From the NCBI GenBank assembly GCA_947168725.1, contig CAMVNA010000002.1, positions 82,712 to 146,711 of the forward strand: a stretch of DNA of 64,000 nt, in the 5' to 3' direction. This DNA comes from an uncultured bacterium (GTDB taxonomy: Bacteria; Patescibacteriota; Gracilibacteria; Absconditabacterales; Absconditicoccaceae). Shown piece by piece: positions 1 through 14,277 of this stretch (position 1 is its first letter; every line of letters starts with the position of its first letter). The notes under the pieces were generated by a model that was not told the DNA's origin, made no database searches, and saw only the letters and a list, made by a program, of their open reading frames with translations. Made by a program: the position numbers and the translations under genes.

Positions 1-57
1 TGCTTTTTGAGAATGTTTTGAATAAAATATATAAAGTTTTATTTTAATAAAAACAAA

Positions 58-978
58 ATGGCTAATTTAAAAAATGTAGAAAAAATTGCACAGGATATTA
101 AAGACATCACTATTCAATGAGCAACAAATATTGCAAGAGAAGCATGCAAAATAATGCAACAAGAATTAAGTGCTTGAGGATTTACAAATTCGGATGAATT
201 ATGAAAATTCTTCAATGAAACTTCGCAAATGCTTATAGATGCAAGAGAAACCGAACCATTACTTCGTAATGCTATGAAATACGCAAAATCAAAATTAGAA
301 TGATGAGCAGATTCTAATAAAATTGCTGATGCATTTTGAGAGTATCTATGATGGATTGAAAGAGAAGAAAAAATCAGACCAGAAATATGATCAGATTTAA
401 TTCACGATTGAGATATCGTATTTACACATTGCCATTCAAAATCAGTAATTGATATTCTAGTAAAAGCACGGAATGATTGAAAAAAAATTCATGTATATAA
501 TACCGAAACTAGGCCACTATATCAGTGAAGAAAAACATCAGAAGACCTTGTAAAAACTTGAGTTCCTGACACAATGGTTGTTGATAGTTCAGCTTCATCT
601 ATAATAGACAACACCGTTTGAAATACAATTGATGTAAAAGAAATATTTCTCTGATCTGATTGTATTAAGCCAGATTGAAGTGTAATCAACAAAGTTTGAA
701 GTTTTGCTATTTGATTATCTGCATGGAACTCATGAGTGCCTTTATATGTAGTTGGAAGTTTATTAAAAATCGATGTAGTTGATAAAATATGAATAGAAAC
801 AAGAAGCGAAAAAGAACTTCGACCAGAAGCCCCAGAATGATTAGACATAGTAAATTTTGCATTTGATAGAATTCCTCACAAATGTATTACATGAATTATA
901 ACAGAATTCGGAGTTATCAGACCAGAAAACTTAATGAGAGCCGTAGAAAAACATTACCCACGAATGCTCGAAGAATAA
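58..978 (+). CDS. eIF-2B alpha/beta/delta family protein, probable ribose-1,5-bisphosphate isomerase
   Basis: UGA=Gly translation MANLKNVEKIAQDIKDITIQGATNIAREAC...VFTHCHSKSVIDIL...VYNTETRPLYQGRKTS...; HCHS and TRPLxQGR motifs typical of the R15P isomerase/eIF2B-like family. Confidence 0.8.
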
Positions 979-1009
979 AAAATTTAAACAAATTATTCAT
1001 TTTATTAAA

Positions 1010-1669
1010 ATGAAGGGAAAAAAACCAATTACAAAAATCTTTTCACGAATATTATCCGTTATTTTACTAACATTAATAGTAATTATTTTTACACCAATAT
1101 TCACAATATTATCTGATGAATGAACTTACAATGAAGTTTCAGCTTCTTTATACTGAGTTGAATGAGTTCTGACAAGAAATACAGAATTTTTAGTAAAGAT
1201 CCAAGAAACAGCTGAAATAATCAACAACACAATTCGAAATGAAAATCTCCCTTTAATATTACAAATTTTATGTGTTATATTTATAATACTCATTTTTTGA
1301 TTAATAATTTCATCTTTAATTTTAATTATCACAACAACAATAAAACATTATAAAAATCATAAAAACAAAAATAATTTTTCTAGAGATATGGAAAAATACA
1401 ACATGAGTAAAAAAGCAATAATCAGCTATATCCGATTCCCTTGAAAAAACATACAATTTTCAGCTTATGACAACAATATTGAATATATCAGCGATGAAAT
1501 ACCAATAAACTCAACATCAAAGGATAATGAAAATTTTTCCGTATTGAAATGAGGGATTATAAAGATCAATTGACAATATCTCAAAAGATGAGATTCTGTA
1601 ACAGTACATATAAACTCCCAAAATCCAAAAGACTACCGAATTGATACAAGCTTTTTATGTAACAAATAA
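1010..1669 (+). CDS. hypothetical membrane protein
   Basis: Open with UGA=Gly; two hydrophobic segments, no recognised family. Confidence 0.6.
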
Positions 1670-1742
1670 AAATCAGATTTTTATTTGAATTTAAACTTAA
1701 TATCAATATCAAAGGTATTAAGTTTATTTTTATTTACACAAT

Positions 1743-2240
1743 ATGCGAGACTATATCATATTGCTGCGACATAATTTTATTGATTATTTCCCAGAAAAAA
1801 TTCCTCCTATATTCATTGTACTCCTTGTAGGAGTAATTATACAATTTGTAAAAATTATAATTGATTCCATCGTAGAAAAAAGAATTTGTTTAAACCACAT
1901 TTTTATTTCAGGAGGGTTCCCCTCTTTTCATACATGAGTAGCTAGTAGCGTAACAGTTTTAGCATTATTAGCGGACTGAATTTGGAGCGTATCTTTTGCT
2001 ATAGCTCTGACTTTTTCTATGCTTTTTGCTTATGATGCTATGAATCTAAGATATCAAACCTGAAAACATGCAGAATATCTAAACGCAATTAGAAGAGATC
2101 TTCAAGAAAATTTCTTAATGAGCGAACAGAGAAAATCAAAACTAAAAGAAAGATTATGACATACCCCAATGGAAGTAATGTGAGGTTTCATATTCTGAGT
2201 TGTTTTAACTTTTGTATTCTATTATATCCGGTATGTCTAA
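1743..2240 (+). CDS. divergent PAP2 (DUF212-type) family membrane protein
   Basis: FISGGFPSFHTGVASSVTVLALL...FAYDAMNLRYQTGKHAEYLN...GHTPMEVMGGFIFG pattern. Confidence 0.75.
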
Positions 2241-3345
2241 AGGTTTAGTAAGTCAAAGACCATTTTCTCGCAAAAAACGCAGACAATCTTTTAGAAAAAC
2301 ACTAAACAGGTCTGGCGTACCTATTCCTGAAATTAAAATTAGTCAAAAAATTAAAAGTATATTATCCCGATGAGTATTTTTCGTATTAATAATTGTATGT
2401 TGAATTTTTATTTTAATAAAATCATTATTTTTTAAACCTGAACAAACAATTTCACAAATAAAGTTCTCCGAAGCTACACTAGCAACGTACCAAGATATCG
2501 AACTATTCAATCTAATATCAAATGAAGTAAAATGAAAAAACTATTACATATTATTATCCAACAAAGATAAATTATTATCTAAAATTCAAAAAAAATTCCC
2601 TTTCGTAGGAAAAATTGATCTACAACTTGAACCTAAACAAGAAGAAACAGTCGTAGAAGATGAAACTTTAATAACATGAATTAAATTCCCTACTATAAAA
2701 AAACAAACGTTAAATGAAGAAGTTCCTCAATCATGATTTAACACAGAAGAACCCCAAATTCAAACTGAAACATCATCATGATGAATACAAATTATCCAAA
2801 ACAATTTCCCTCTCAAATCATCTCGAAAAGAACCTGATAATTGATGAACCTTATGAATAGAACTGATGTACTATGATCCAGTTGTACTAGTAAAATTAAA
2901 TGACAAAAAATTTGCAGTATGGAATGAAAAAACTTTTGTTGAAATGAAAGAATGAATGTTACTCTGAATTAGAGGCCCAGATGAAGAACCTCTATTCTTA
3001 ATAGAAACTCCTCAATATTTAACATGATCAAATAGTTTGGATTGATTCTTCTTTGAAATAAGTTTAGAAAAATTCATGCAAATCATCTCTCTAGCCAAAG
3101 AAGAATTCTGAAACAATATGTTACGTTTTGTATACTTAGCATGATCTACTAGATTTGCAATATTCACATCAGATGATAAAACTTTATATTTCAACTTCCC
3201 AGAATTATCAGATATTGAAGAACAACGAAAAGCCCAGATATTCAAGTATAATACACTCAGAGAGAAATATCCAAAATTCGAAAAAATAGAAAAAATAGAT
3301 CTATGAGCACTAGAAGAAAATAAAACTATTATTACAAACTACTAA
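2233..3345 (+). CDS. hypothetical single-pass membrane protein, possibly FtsQ/POTRA-like
   Basis: Basic N-terminus, one TM, soluble C-terminal domain; overlaps the upstream stop. Confidence 0.55.
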
Positions 3346-5033
3346 AAATCTATAATTTTTCAATCCTCGATAACTACACATCCATCTACAAAATATCCAC
3401 CATTGAAAGTATCCCTTTTAATTTTTCCAATTACAGAAATCTCATCAGAAATTAAATCTGACTGACTACCCTTTCATCGGAACAACAAATGTAATAATTG
3501 ATTTCATCGATGAGCATAAAGTTTCATATGCGCACTTCCATTTTTTCAAACTTTTTCTACTTTTTGAATTTGTAAATCCTCGAATAAGAATAAAGGTTCT
3601 TCATTACATTCTCAGAATGGTTCAAATTTCTCCAAAAATTTAAAATTTCAATTCGTCCATTCTTGTGGCAAAATTTTTGTATCAACGACCAAAACTTTTT
3701 CTAAATCAGATTCCCTTATTTTTTTCTTACAATAACTTTTCAACTTCTTACATAATTTATTTAAATTCTCTATCTTCACAGTCAATCCTCACGCTCATTG
3801 ATGTCCACCAAAACGCTCTAAAATATCAGAATTCTCTTTGAGCATATCAATTACACTAAAATAATCAGGTCACCTAAGACTTGCTGAAGCCGATCACTTT
3901 TCTTTATCAGACTTAAAAACAATTGATGGTTTATTATATTTTTCTGTCAATCTTCAGGCTATAATTCAGATAACTCATTCATGAAAATCTGGACTTTCAG
4001 CAATAAGTATTGGCGACTCGACATCAATCAGCTTTTCAGCAATTTTGAATCATTCATCCTGAATTCTCCTCCTCTCCTGATTGATGGCATCCATTTTATC
4101 CAAAAATTCTTTCTGCTCATCTCATTCATGCAAAAATACATTTAGACTATCATATGGAGACTGAATTCTTCATCACGCATTAATTCTAGGTCAAATCACA
4201 AATCAAATATGATAAGTATCTATCGGAGATTTAATATTCAAATACGACAAGAATCATTGTAGTGATTTCGGTAAGTTATCAGTATGACGATTCATCAGAT
4301 CTAATCCCCTCTTTACTATAAAACGATTTTCTCATAAAAGTGGAACCACATCGGCTACCGTTCCAATCGCAACTATAGGCAAAAAGAAATTAAAAATCTG
4401 ATTTTTTCTTTCATTTGTAAAATTACATTTAGACAACATTGCAACGATAACTTTAAAGGCTACACCTACTCACGCTAATCATTTGAATGGATAATCAGGA
4501 GAACAATTTTGATTCAAAACTGCAACCGCATCAGGTAACTCATTCAATGGTTGATGATGATCCGTTATTAATAAATCTATTCAGATTTCTTTTGCGTGTT
4601 TAGCTTCTTCTATAGAAGTTATCCCATTATCCACAGTGATAACCAATTGTACTCACCTGTTTTTCATCTCGTCTAAATGATAGTCCCTAAGCCCATATCC
4701 ATCTTTCTGTCTATCAGGATACATAATGCTCACATGTGGATATTTTAGAAAATAACGGAAAAATTTATATAAACAATAGCTAGCAGTCACTCAATCCACA
4801 TCATAATCTCAAAAAATCATAATCTTTTCATTATTCTTCATGCTTTTCATAATATGATTTACAGTCTTATCCATTCCTTCAATTTTAAATGGATCTATCC
4901 ATGTATGCTGTAAAGTTGGCTCAAAAAATGCATCAACATCCGATGCAATTTGTCTGACTTCAAGCAATCTTTCAATCAGTGTTTTATCATATGATTCATT
5001 CAACAATTTATACTTCATATAACATTTAATCAA
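3342..5033 (-). CDS. recJ: single-stranded-DNA-specific exonuclease RecJ
   Basis: ...IMIFGDYDVDGVTASYCL...LVITVDNGITSIEEAK...LLITDHHQP...; DHH phosphoesterase motifs. Confidence 0.9.
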
Positions 5034-5116
5034 CTCAAAAAATCTGTTCTGAATTTACGATTATCCATTAGAAATTCAAGCATGAGTTATATCTTTTATC
5101 TATCCGCTATAATCTA

Positions 5117-5144
5117 TTGATATTCTTATAAAAATATATATAAT
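5117..5144 (+). promoter_or_regulatory. putative sigma70-type promoter
   Basis: TTGATA - 16 nt - TATAAT. Confidence 0.5.
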
Positions 5145-5150
5145 AACACC

Positions 5151-5220
5151 ATGCGGTTTTTCTGCAATTTTCTTATTTGCCAATATGTGATCCCTGTTGT
5201 GATAACAGGGATCTTTTCTA
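5151..5220 (+). ncRNA. candidate small RNA cassette (promoter to hairpin terminator)
   Basis: Begins just after TATAAT and ends at perfect hairpin GATCCCTGTT-GTGAT-AACAGGGATC followed by TTTT; a 32-aa ORF is possible but lacks support. Confidence 0.4.
5189..5213 (+). terminator. hairpin, probable intrinsic terminator
   Basis: 10-bp perfect stem GATCCCTGTT/AACAGGGATC then TTTTCT. Confidence 0.6.
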
Positions 5221-5338
5221 AAAAAATATATAAATGTACCTGATATTAGAACTTAATCTTCCCTTGAAAGCATTCCCCTTTTCAATAGAATTAGTTTCGT
5301 AAAATTCTTGAAAAAAAATTTATATACACTGTCAAATT

Positions 5339-6412
5339 ATGCTTGATAAATTAGAAAAGATTATCACAAAATATGAATCATTAAGAGAAGAATCACTTTC
5401 TCCTGAAGTTTTTCAAAATCCGGAAAAATCTAAAGCAGTAAATAAAGAGTTATCTTACCTTGAAGATACATATAATATCGCAGTTGCTTATAAAAAAGCA
5501 CTAGAAAATCAAAAAAATGCTCAGGAACTACTAGATACAGAAACTGATGAAGAAATGGTTGCAATGGCTCAGGAAGAGCTAGACAAAGCTAAAGCTGAAA
5601 TTGAAGATTTGGATAAAAAACTAACTATCGCTCTCCTACCAAAAGATCCAAACGATGATAAAGATATTTACCTTGAAATTCGTCCCGCTGCATGATGAGA
5701 TGAGTCAGGATTATTTGGTGCTGAACTTCTAAAAATGTACCTTGCTTTCGCTCAAAAAAAATGATGGAAAACTGAAATAATCGAAGAACAGCTTTCTGAT
5801 ATCGGTTGAGTAAAATTTGTGATGGTAAAAATGACTGGTAAAAAAGTTTATTCATTGATGAAATTCGAATCATGAGTTCATCGTGTGCAGAGAATTCCTG
5901 AAACTGAATCTCAATGAAGAGTTCACACTTCAACCGTAACTGTTGCAGTTATGCCAGAAGCTGAAGATGTAGATATTCAGATTGATATGAAAGATATTGT
6001 GATGGATACTTACGCTGCATCTAGTAACTGATGACAAAATGCGAACAAAAATCAGACATGAGTCAGAATTCACCATATCCCATCAGGATTAATAGTTAAT
6101 ATCTGAGATTCTAAATCACAGATTCAGAATAAAGAAAAGGCTTTTGCCGTTTTGAAATCTAGATTATATCAAATTGAATTAGATAAAAAACAAGCAGAAG
6201 AAAAAAGTCTGAGATGAAATCAAATCTGAACATGAGATAGATCAGAAAAAATTAGAACTTACAACTTTCCTCAAGACCGTGTAACTGATCATAGAATTCA
6301 TGAATCATGGTCAAATTTACCAAGCATTATGGCTGGGAATATTGACGATATTATGGATAAATTAGTATTAGAAAACCAGACTAAACTTTTAGAAGCTAGT
6401 ATGAAAGAATAA
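5339..6412 (+). CDS. prfA: peptide chain release factor 1
   Basis: ...EIRPAAGGDESGLF...[27 protein letters not shown]...[21 protein letters not shown]...[21 protein letters not shown]1-type PxT and RTYNFPQxRVTDHR. Confidence 0.95.
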
Positions 6413-6624
6413 TGTGACTACAAAAAAAACTAAATAAACGAGTAATTAAACTAACTATCGGCAGCAAATATATTTATGAAATTGAAGCAGAAGAAAAAGC
6501 TAAATGATGATATTATTTTGATGACGATGAATACAAAGAAAAAAAATCTGGTAAATTAAAATCATTCATCAAAGAATGAGTAAATGAAATGAAAAAAGAA
6601 ATAAGCAAGAAACTGGATGAATAA
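6412..6624 (+). CDS. small hypothetical protein (70 aa)
   Basis: Start overlaps the prfA stop; open only with UGA=Gly. Confidence 0.5.
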
Positions 6625-6628
6625 TATA

Positions 6629-7378
6629 TTATTCAACGAATAACAATAAACACATCACTCAAATACCAACAACGAAACACAGTGCCTGCAATAATGACTG
6701 GCTGATTTTTGGATGCTTATGTAATTCTGGGATTAAATCCGTTCATGCAATATATATAAATAATCATGCTGAAAAAGGCATCAAGAATGCTGAAATATCT
6801 TCCACATATCTCTGTAAAATCAAAGCAATTACTACCCCGAAAAATGCAGTCAATGCTGAAAGAAAGTTCAGTTTTAAAGCTTTAGCTTTAGAATATCATC
6901 CATGAATCAGCACTCCAAAATCTCAAATTTCTTGCGGAATTTCATGCAAAAGAACTGCTAATGCAGTAGCGATTCCAACTGGTATAGAAAGTAAAAAAGC
7001 TGAAGCTACGACCAATCCATCTATAAAATTATGTACCATATCTCCGACCAAGTTCATCTGTGCAAATGAATGCTGATGGGTTGCTGTGATAGGTAAATGG
7101 CAGTGATTCCAATTGATTATCTTTTCAATTATAAATCAAAGTAAAATTCATCACAAAGTGAATAATGCTATATGTTCATTATATCCATATTGTTCAGCCG
7201 TTTCTCATAACAAATGCAAAAAAGCATCTCACATCAAAGTTCCAGCAGAAAATGCAATAAAATAAATCAGAATCTTCTTGAGTTTTTCAGTAGAAATTCA
7301 GAGTGTAACTATTCCTATCAAAGATACACAGCTGATTATTAACACACTTACGAATGAATAAATTATAGCCGTAGTCAT
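6629..7378 (-). CDS. ZIP family metal transporter
   Basis: ...AFSAGTLMGDAFLHLL...NLVGDMVHNFIDGLVVASAFL...LAVLLHEIPQEIGDFGVLIHGG; ZIP HNxxDG and HEIPQE motifs. Confidence 0.9.
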
Positions 7379-7501
7379 AAACCGAAAAAATTAAATTACT
7401 AAACGCACACACTTATAATCTTATAGAAACAAAAATCAAATTACATTGAAATACCTAATAAAAATTTTATAAAGCAAAAGTTTATATCTTACAATATTTT
7501 C

Positions 7502-8278
7502 ATGAAACTATTAAATGACAAAACTTTTAAAGAAGTTTTCTTTTCAACAAAATGAAGATTATGAGTAAATGAAACATGGATTTATTCACTATGACTAAGT
7601 ATCGTTGGTATACTAATCTGAATTATCTGCAATTTTCTCATACGAGAAATTCGTTGATGATACAACGACTTCTGAAATTATTCAACCACTCAATACATAT
7701 TACGATATTCAATAGAAGCAATCCAAATACTAATAACTATTCTATTGATTATTATGGATATTTTTGTTCGAATAAAGAGAGCCCATGATTTATGAAGAAA
7801 ATGATCCAGATTACGATGCTTATTGATACCTATTTATAATATAATCGTATGAATTCAATTAAGTTTCTATATATGAAAAAAAGAAGATAATATATACTGA
7901 AAATATAATGGCGAAAAACTACCTATAATAGCATACATAATACTAATAATGGAATTTGTTATTATTTTATGACGAGATATTTTTTGAGGGAAAATCAATC
8001 TTCCATATAAAGACAAACCTTTAATAGGATTTAACGAACGAATTGATAACAATACAAAAATTTCAAGTCTTATGCTCCGAAGCGATTCGTTTTATAACGA
8101 TGCTGAAAAAGAAATGAAAAACATTGTCGATACGAAACTAAATTGTGACTGTTTCTGAGAAGATGCAACCGAAAAACCAACAACAAAAGTCGATGAAAAT
8201 TTCTGGTATTCCGTCTATGAAGAATTTGAACAAAAATTAATGGAAATGGCAGAAAATCCTAAATATAATACAAAATAA
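7502..8278 (+). CDS. DUF805-like membrane protein
   Basis: N-terminal KGRLGVNETWIY and ...RIKRAHDLGRKGSRLRCLLIPIYNIIVGIQL pattern. Confidence 0.6.
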
Positions 8279-8293
8279 TAACTTCAAATATAC

Positions 8294-8320
8294 AAAAAGT
8301 GCCATAACGGCACTTTTTTA
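8294..8320. terminator. bidirectional intrinsic terminator
   Basis: AAAAAGTGCC-ATAAC-GGCACTTTTTT between convergent genes. Confidence 0.8.
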
Positions 8321-8322
8321 TA

Positions 8323-10962
<2,640 letters not shown>

Positions 10963-11166
10963 AAATTTTTTGAATAAGATAAAAAAATCTGAATTTTCAC
11001 TACATATTTTATAGAAAATCCATCAAAAAATTCAAGACATCAACTATTGACTTATGGAAAAATGATTTATAATCTCAAAACCCAACCCATAAATTTTATA
11101 TGTTTTAAGAAATCTGGCTTTGTTTCGCTAACAAAATAATAAATAAAAACTTTCTGTACAATTCTA

Positions 11167-11194
11167 TTGATTTTAATCTCGATTTATTTAACAT
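11167..11194 (+). promoter_or_regulatory. putative promoter
   Basis: TTGATT - 16 nt - TAACAT. Confidence 0.35.
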
Positions 11195-11199
11195 GTACG

Positions 11200-11327
11200 T
11201 TGTGGTTTTTCATGGCATTAGATTAAGGTTAAAACGTCTCGTTGTTGTGATAACATGGGAGACTAGAATCTGCTTCAGTTAATGTTTTCATGTCTCAATC
11301 TGTTTATTAACAGTTGAGACTTTTTTT
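11200..11327 (+). ncRNA. candidate small RNA cassette
   Basis: Follows a promoter-like element; hairpin GTCTC..GTTGTGATAACA..GAGAC, then terminator TCTCAA..CTGTT/AACAG..TTGAGA + T7; only a 29-aa ORF. Confidence 0.4.
11292..11327 (+). terminator. intrinsic terminator
   Basis: GTCTCAA-TCTGTTTATTAACAG-TTGAGAC + TTTTTTT. Confidence 0.75.
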
Positions 11328-11345
11328 AAATCCAAAATATTTTAC

Positions 11346-11373
11346 TTGACTTTAAAAAAAATTAGAATATATT
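11346..11373 (+). promoter_or_regulatory. putative sigma70-type promoter
   Basis: TTGACT - 16 nt - TATATT upstream of ORF 11402. Confidence 0.6.
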
Positions 11374-11401
11374 AAAAAAAGAATAATAAAAAGAGATAAT
11401 T

Positions 11402-11641
11402 ATGAAAAAAAGAAAGAAAACAAAAAAAGACGATTTAACAATCCTGAGGAACTCAATCGACAAAGTTCTAAAACTACGTAAAGCTGAAAAAAACGAGATT
11501 GAGACCATCCAACAAATCATGAAAAGAGTAGCTGAAGACCAAAACATCATGCAATTAGCAGATCATGAAAAAGCCACAGAGCAGCTTCAAGAGGCTAAAG
11601 ACTTGATAGATTCGGTACGAAGGCTACTGTCAAGACGCTAA
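11402..11641 (+). CDS. small hypothetical coiled-coil-like protein (79 aa)
   Basis: MKKRKKTKKDDLTILRNSIDKVLKLRKAEKNEIETIQQIMKRV...; promoter upstream, terminator downstream. Confidence 0.7.
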   Translation: MKKRKKTKKDDLTILRNSIDKVLKLRKAEKNEIETIQQIMKRVAEDQNIMQLADHEKATEQLQEAKDLIDSVRRLLSRR

Positions 11642-11659
11642 TCTTTCTACCCCCCCTCT

Positions 11660-11690
11660 CTCTCTGTTCATTTCCGGACAGAGAGATTTT
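11660..11690 (+). terminator. intrinsic terminator
   Basis: CTCTCTGT-TCATTTCCGG-ACAGAGAG + T-rich tract. Confidence 0.65.
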
Positions 11691-11691
11691 A

Positions 11692-12963
11692 TTATTCTAT
11701 AGATGGAATCGGAAAATGATGACAACATTCTCCAACCTGTGCATGAATTACTTTCAACTTTTCTTCATCATTTCTATTCTGAATTGCTTCATGAATAAAT
11801 CTTGCAATATGTTTGGTATCATCCTCTTTTACTCATCTAGTAGTCATAGCCTGCATTCCAATTCTCAGTCCAGATGGATTAAATGGAGGATTTGGATCGT
11901 TTGGAATTACAGATTTAGATGTAGATATTCAAACCTTATCCAAAACTTTCTCAATATCTCATCATGTAAAGCTTTCACCAGAAAAATCCATCACTATCAT
12001 ATGATTATCTGTTCATCATGTGATGAGTTTATATCAATACTTTAGCATTTCCTCGGCTAAAGTTTTTGCATTTATCAGAGTCTGATGCGCATAATTTTTA
12101 AATTCAGAAGTCTGAGCCTCCCCCAAAGCAACTGCTATTCACGCGATAGTATTCATATGAGGTCCACCTTGTATTCCTGGAAAAACTGCCCTATCAATTC
12201 TCGTTGGTAAATTTTCAATCGTATCTTCTGGCTTTTTCAAAGGATTTGAAACAATTCATTTTGATAATATCAATGCTCAACGAGGTCAACGCAATGATTT
12301 ATGAGTAGTAGTCATCATTGCATGAAATTCATAATCAAATGGATTTTTTAGCTCTCATGCAGCGATAAAGCCTCAAATATGAGATAAATCTGCATACAAA
12401 ATTGCTCAGACTTTTTTTCATATTTCAGCAAATTTCGCATAATCAAGCTCTCTTGGATATGCAGAAAATCCTGCCAATATAACTTTTGGCTTATATTCAA
12501 GTGCAAGTCTTTCCAACTCTTCAAAATCTATACTTCAATCTGATCTAGTTTTATAACGTTGGAAATTGAAAACTTTGGAAAAAAATGTTACCGGTGCTCA
12601 ATGTGTTAAATGTCCTCAATGCGATAAATCCATTCAAAGTATAGTATCACCAGGATTCATTACAGCAGTATAAAAACACAAATTTGCAGCTGCTCAGGAA
12701 AGAGCCTGAACATTCGCATGATCAGATTTGAATAATTCTTTTGCTATGTCGATGGCTAATTGCTCAATTTTATCAGTATTTTCCTGTCATCAATAATATC
12801 TTTTTCACGGGAATCATTCCGCATATTTATTAACAAAAACTGAAGCCTGAGCTTCCAAGACCTGTTTAGATTGATAATTTTCACTTGCAATGAGTTCCAT
12901 TCAATTTTGTTGTCTTTTCTCCTCAGCAGAAATAGCTTGCTGCACCTGTGAATCTTTTATCAT
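11692..12963 (-). CDS. glyA: serine hydroxymethyltransferase
   Basis: [62 protein letters not shown]... Confidence 0.95.
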
Positions 12964-13230
12964 ATTTTATTTAATATAACTAAACACAACAAACGATAAC
13001 ATAATAAAAATATAGTAAAAGTCAAAACTTCTTACATATAGAAGAAAAAACTGATTAAATAAATTACGGTCATAAACTACATTTTACAACAATACTTCAA
13101 GCAAATCGACGATAACAAATTTTCTGCCCAAAAATTTGCAAAATAAAAATTTTTATATAAACTTACTACATACAATGTTTCAGAGATTTTTTATCTGAAC
13201 ATAATCTTTATTCTTTTATTATTTATACAC

Positions 13231-13719
13231 ATGAAAATGAAAAAAATGTTATTTGGAGCATTTCTATGAATGTTCGCATTAGCTGGAATTGCAGTTTTAC
13301 CTAATTATGCAGATGCTGCCCCCAATGGTGTAATAGCAGGTGGTACTTATGAAAGAAATGATGGTGGTACTGAGAATAGTACCACATACGATAACACGTG
13401 GGACAATCCAGGTGGTACAGATATGATTACTGGTAAAAAACAAGTCTGAGGTCAATTACTTACAACTGTGCAAAAGACCATTAAGTGGATTCTAGGTATC
13501 TTAGCTACAGTTGCTGTCGCAATTTGTCTTTATGCATGATTCCTTATGATGACTTCAGCAGGAGATGAGAAAAAATATGAGAAAGGTATGACTGTGCTAA
13601 AATATGCCGCAATCGGTCTTGCAATTATTGGATTGTCTTGGATTATTGTTAGTGCAGTATTCTGGTTTATAAACCTTCAATGATGATCAAACAACACAAT
13701 GTGAGATGTTGGAAAATAA
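13231..13719 (+). CDS. TrbC/VirB2-like (pilin-like) small membrane protein with signal peptide
   Basis: MKMKKMLFGAFLGMFALAGIAVLPNYADAA...TVQKTIKWILGILATVAVAICLYAGFLMMTSAGDEKKYEKGMTVLKYAAIGLAIIGLSWIIVSAVFWFI. Confidence 0.75.
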
Positions 13720-13749
13720 TCAGAAAAGTTTATGTTAAGTTTCATTAAA

Positions 13750-14157
13750 ATGAAAAAAGTAATATATCGAACCATAACTATACTATGACTAAACATATTA
13801 ACAATAAATTGTATTCCATGATCATGTTTAGCATGATTTTGAGATGATTCTTTATGATTAGTCCAAAAAATCGATGTAATTGGAACTGATAAATGACCAT
13901 CTTCATCGTTACTAGATACTATAACTAGTACAATTAGGTGGATATTGGGGATTTTGGCGACAGTTGCATTATGCATATGCCTTTACGCATGATTCAAAAT
14001 GCTCACATCAGGAGGCGATTCAAAAAATTATGAAGCTTGATGGGGAATTTTAAAAAATGCAGCTATTTGAATAGCCATAATTTGACTATCATGGCTAATT
14101 GTTAGTGCTATAATATGGTTCGTTAAATTACAATGATGAGAATGAACTACAATGTAA
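13750..14157 (+). CDS. second TrbC/VirB2-like small membrane protein (paralog)
   Basis: ...IRWILGILATVALCICLYAGFKMLTSGGDSKNYEAGWGILKNAAIGIAIIGLSWLIVSAIIWFVKLQGG; same architecture as the preceding gene. Confidence 0.75.
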
Positions 14158-14171
14158 AATAAAATATTATA

Positions 14172-14207
14172 AAAAAGATCAAGTCGAAAGGCTTGGTCTT
14201 TTTTTTA
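14172..14207 (+). terminator. intrinsic terminator
   Basis: AAGATCAAG-TCGAAAGG-CTTGGTCTT + poly-T. Confidence 0.75.
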
Positions 14208-14277
14208 TCATCTTCTTTGTTGTATTTTTCATAAAAATTCTTATAAATTATTCAGCTTTATTTTCTTCTACATCCAA

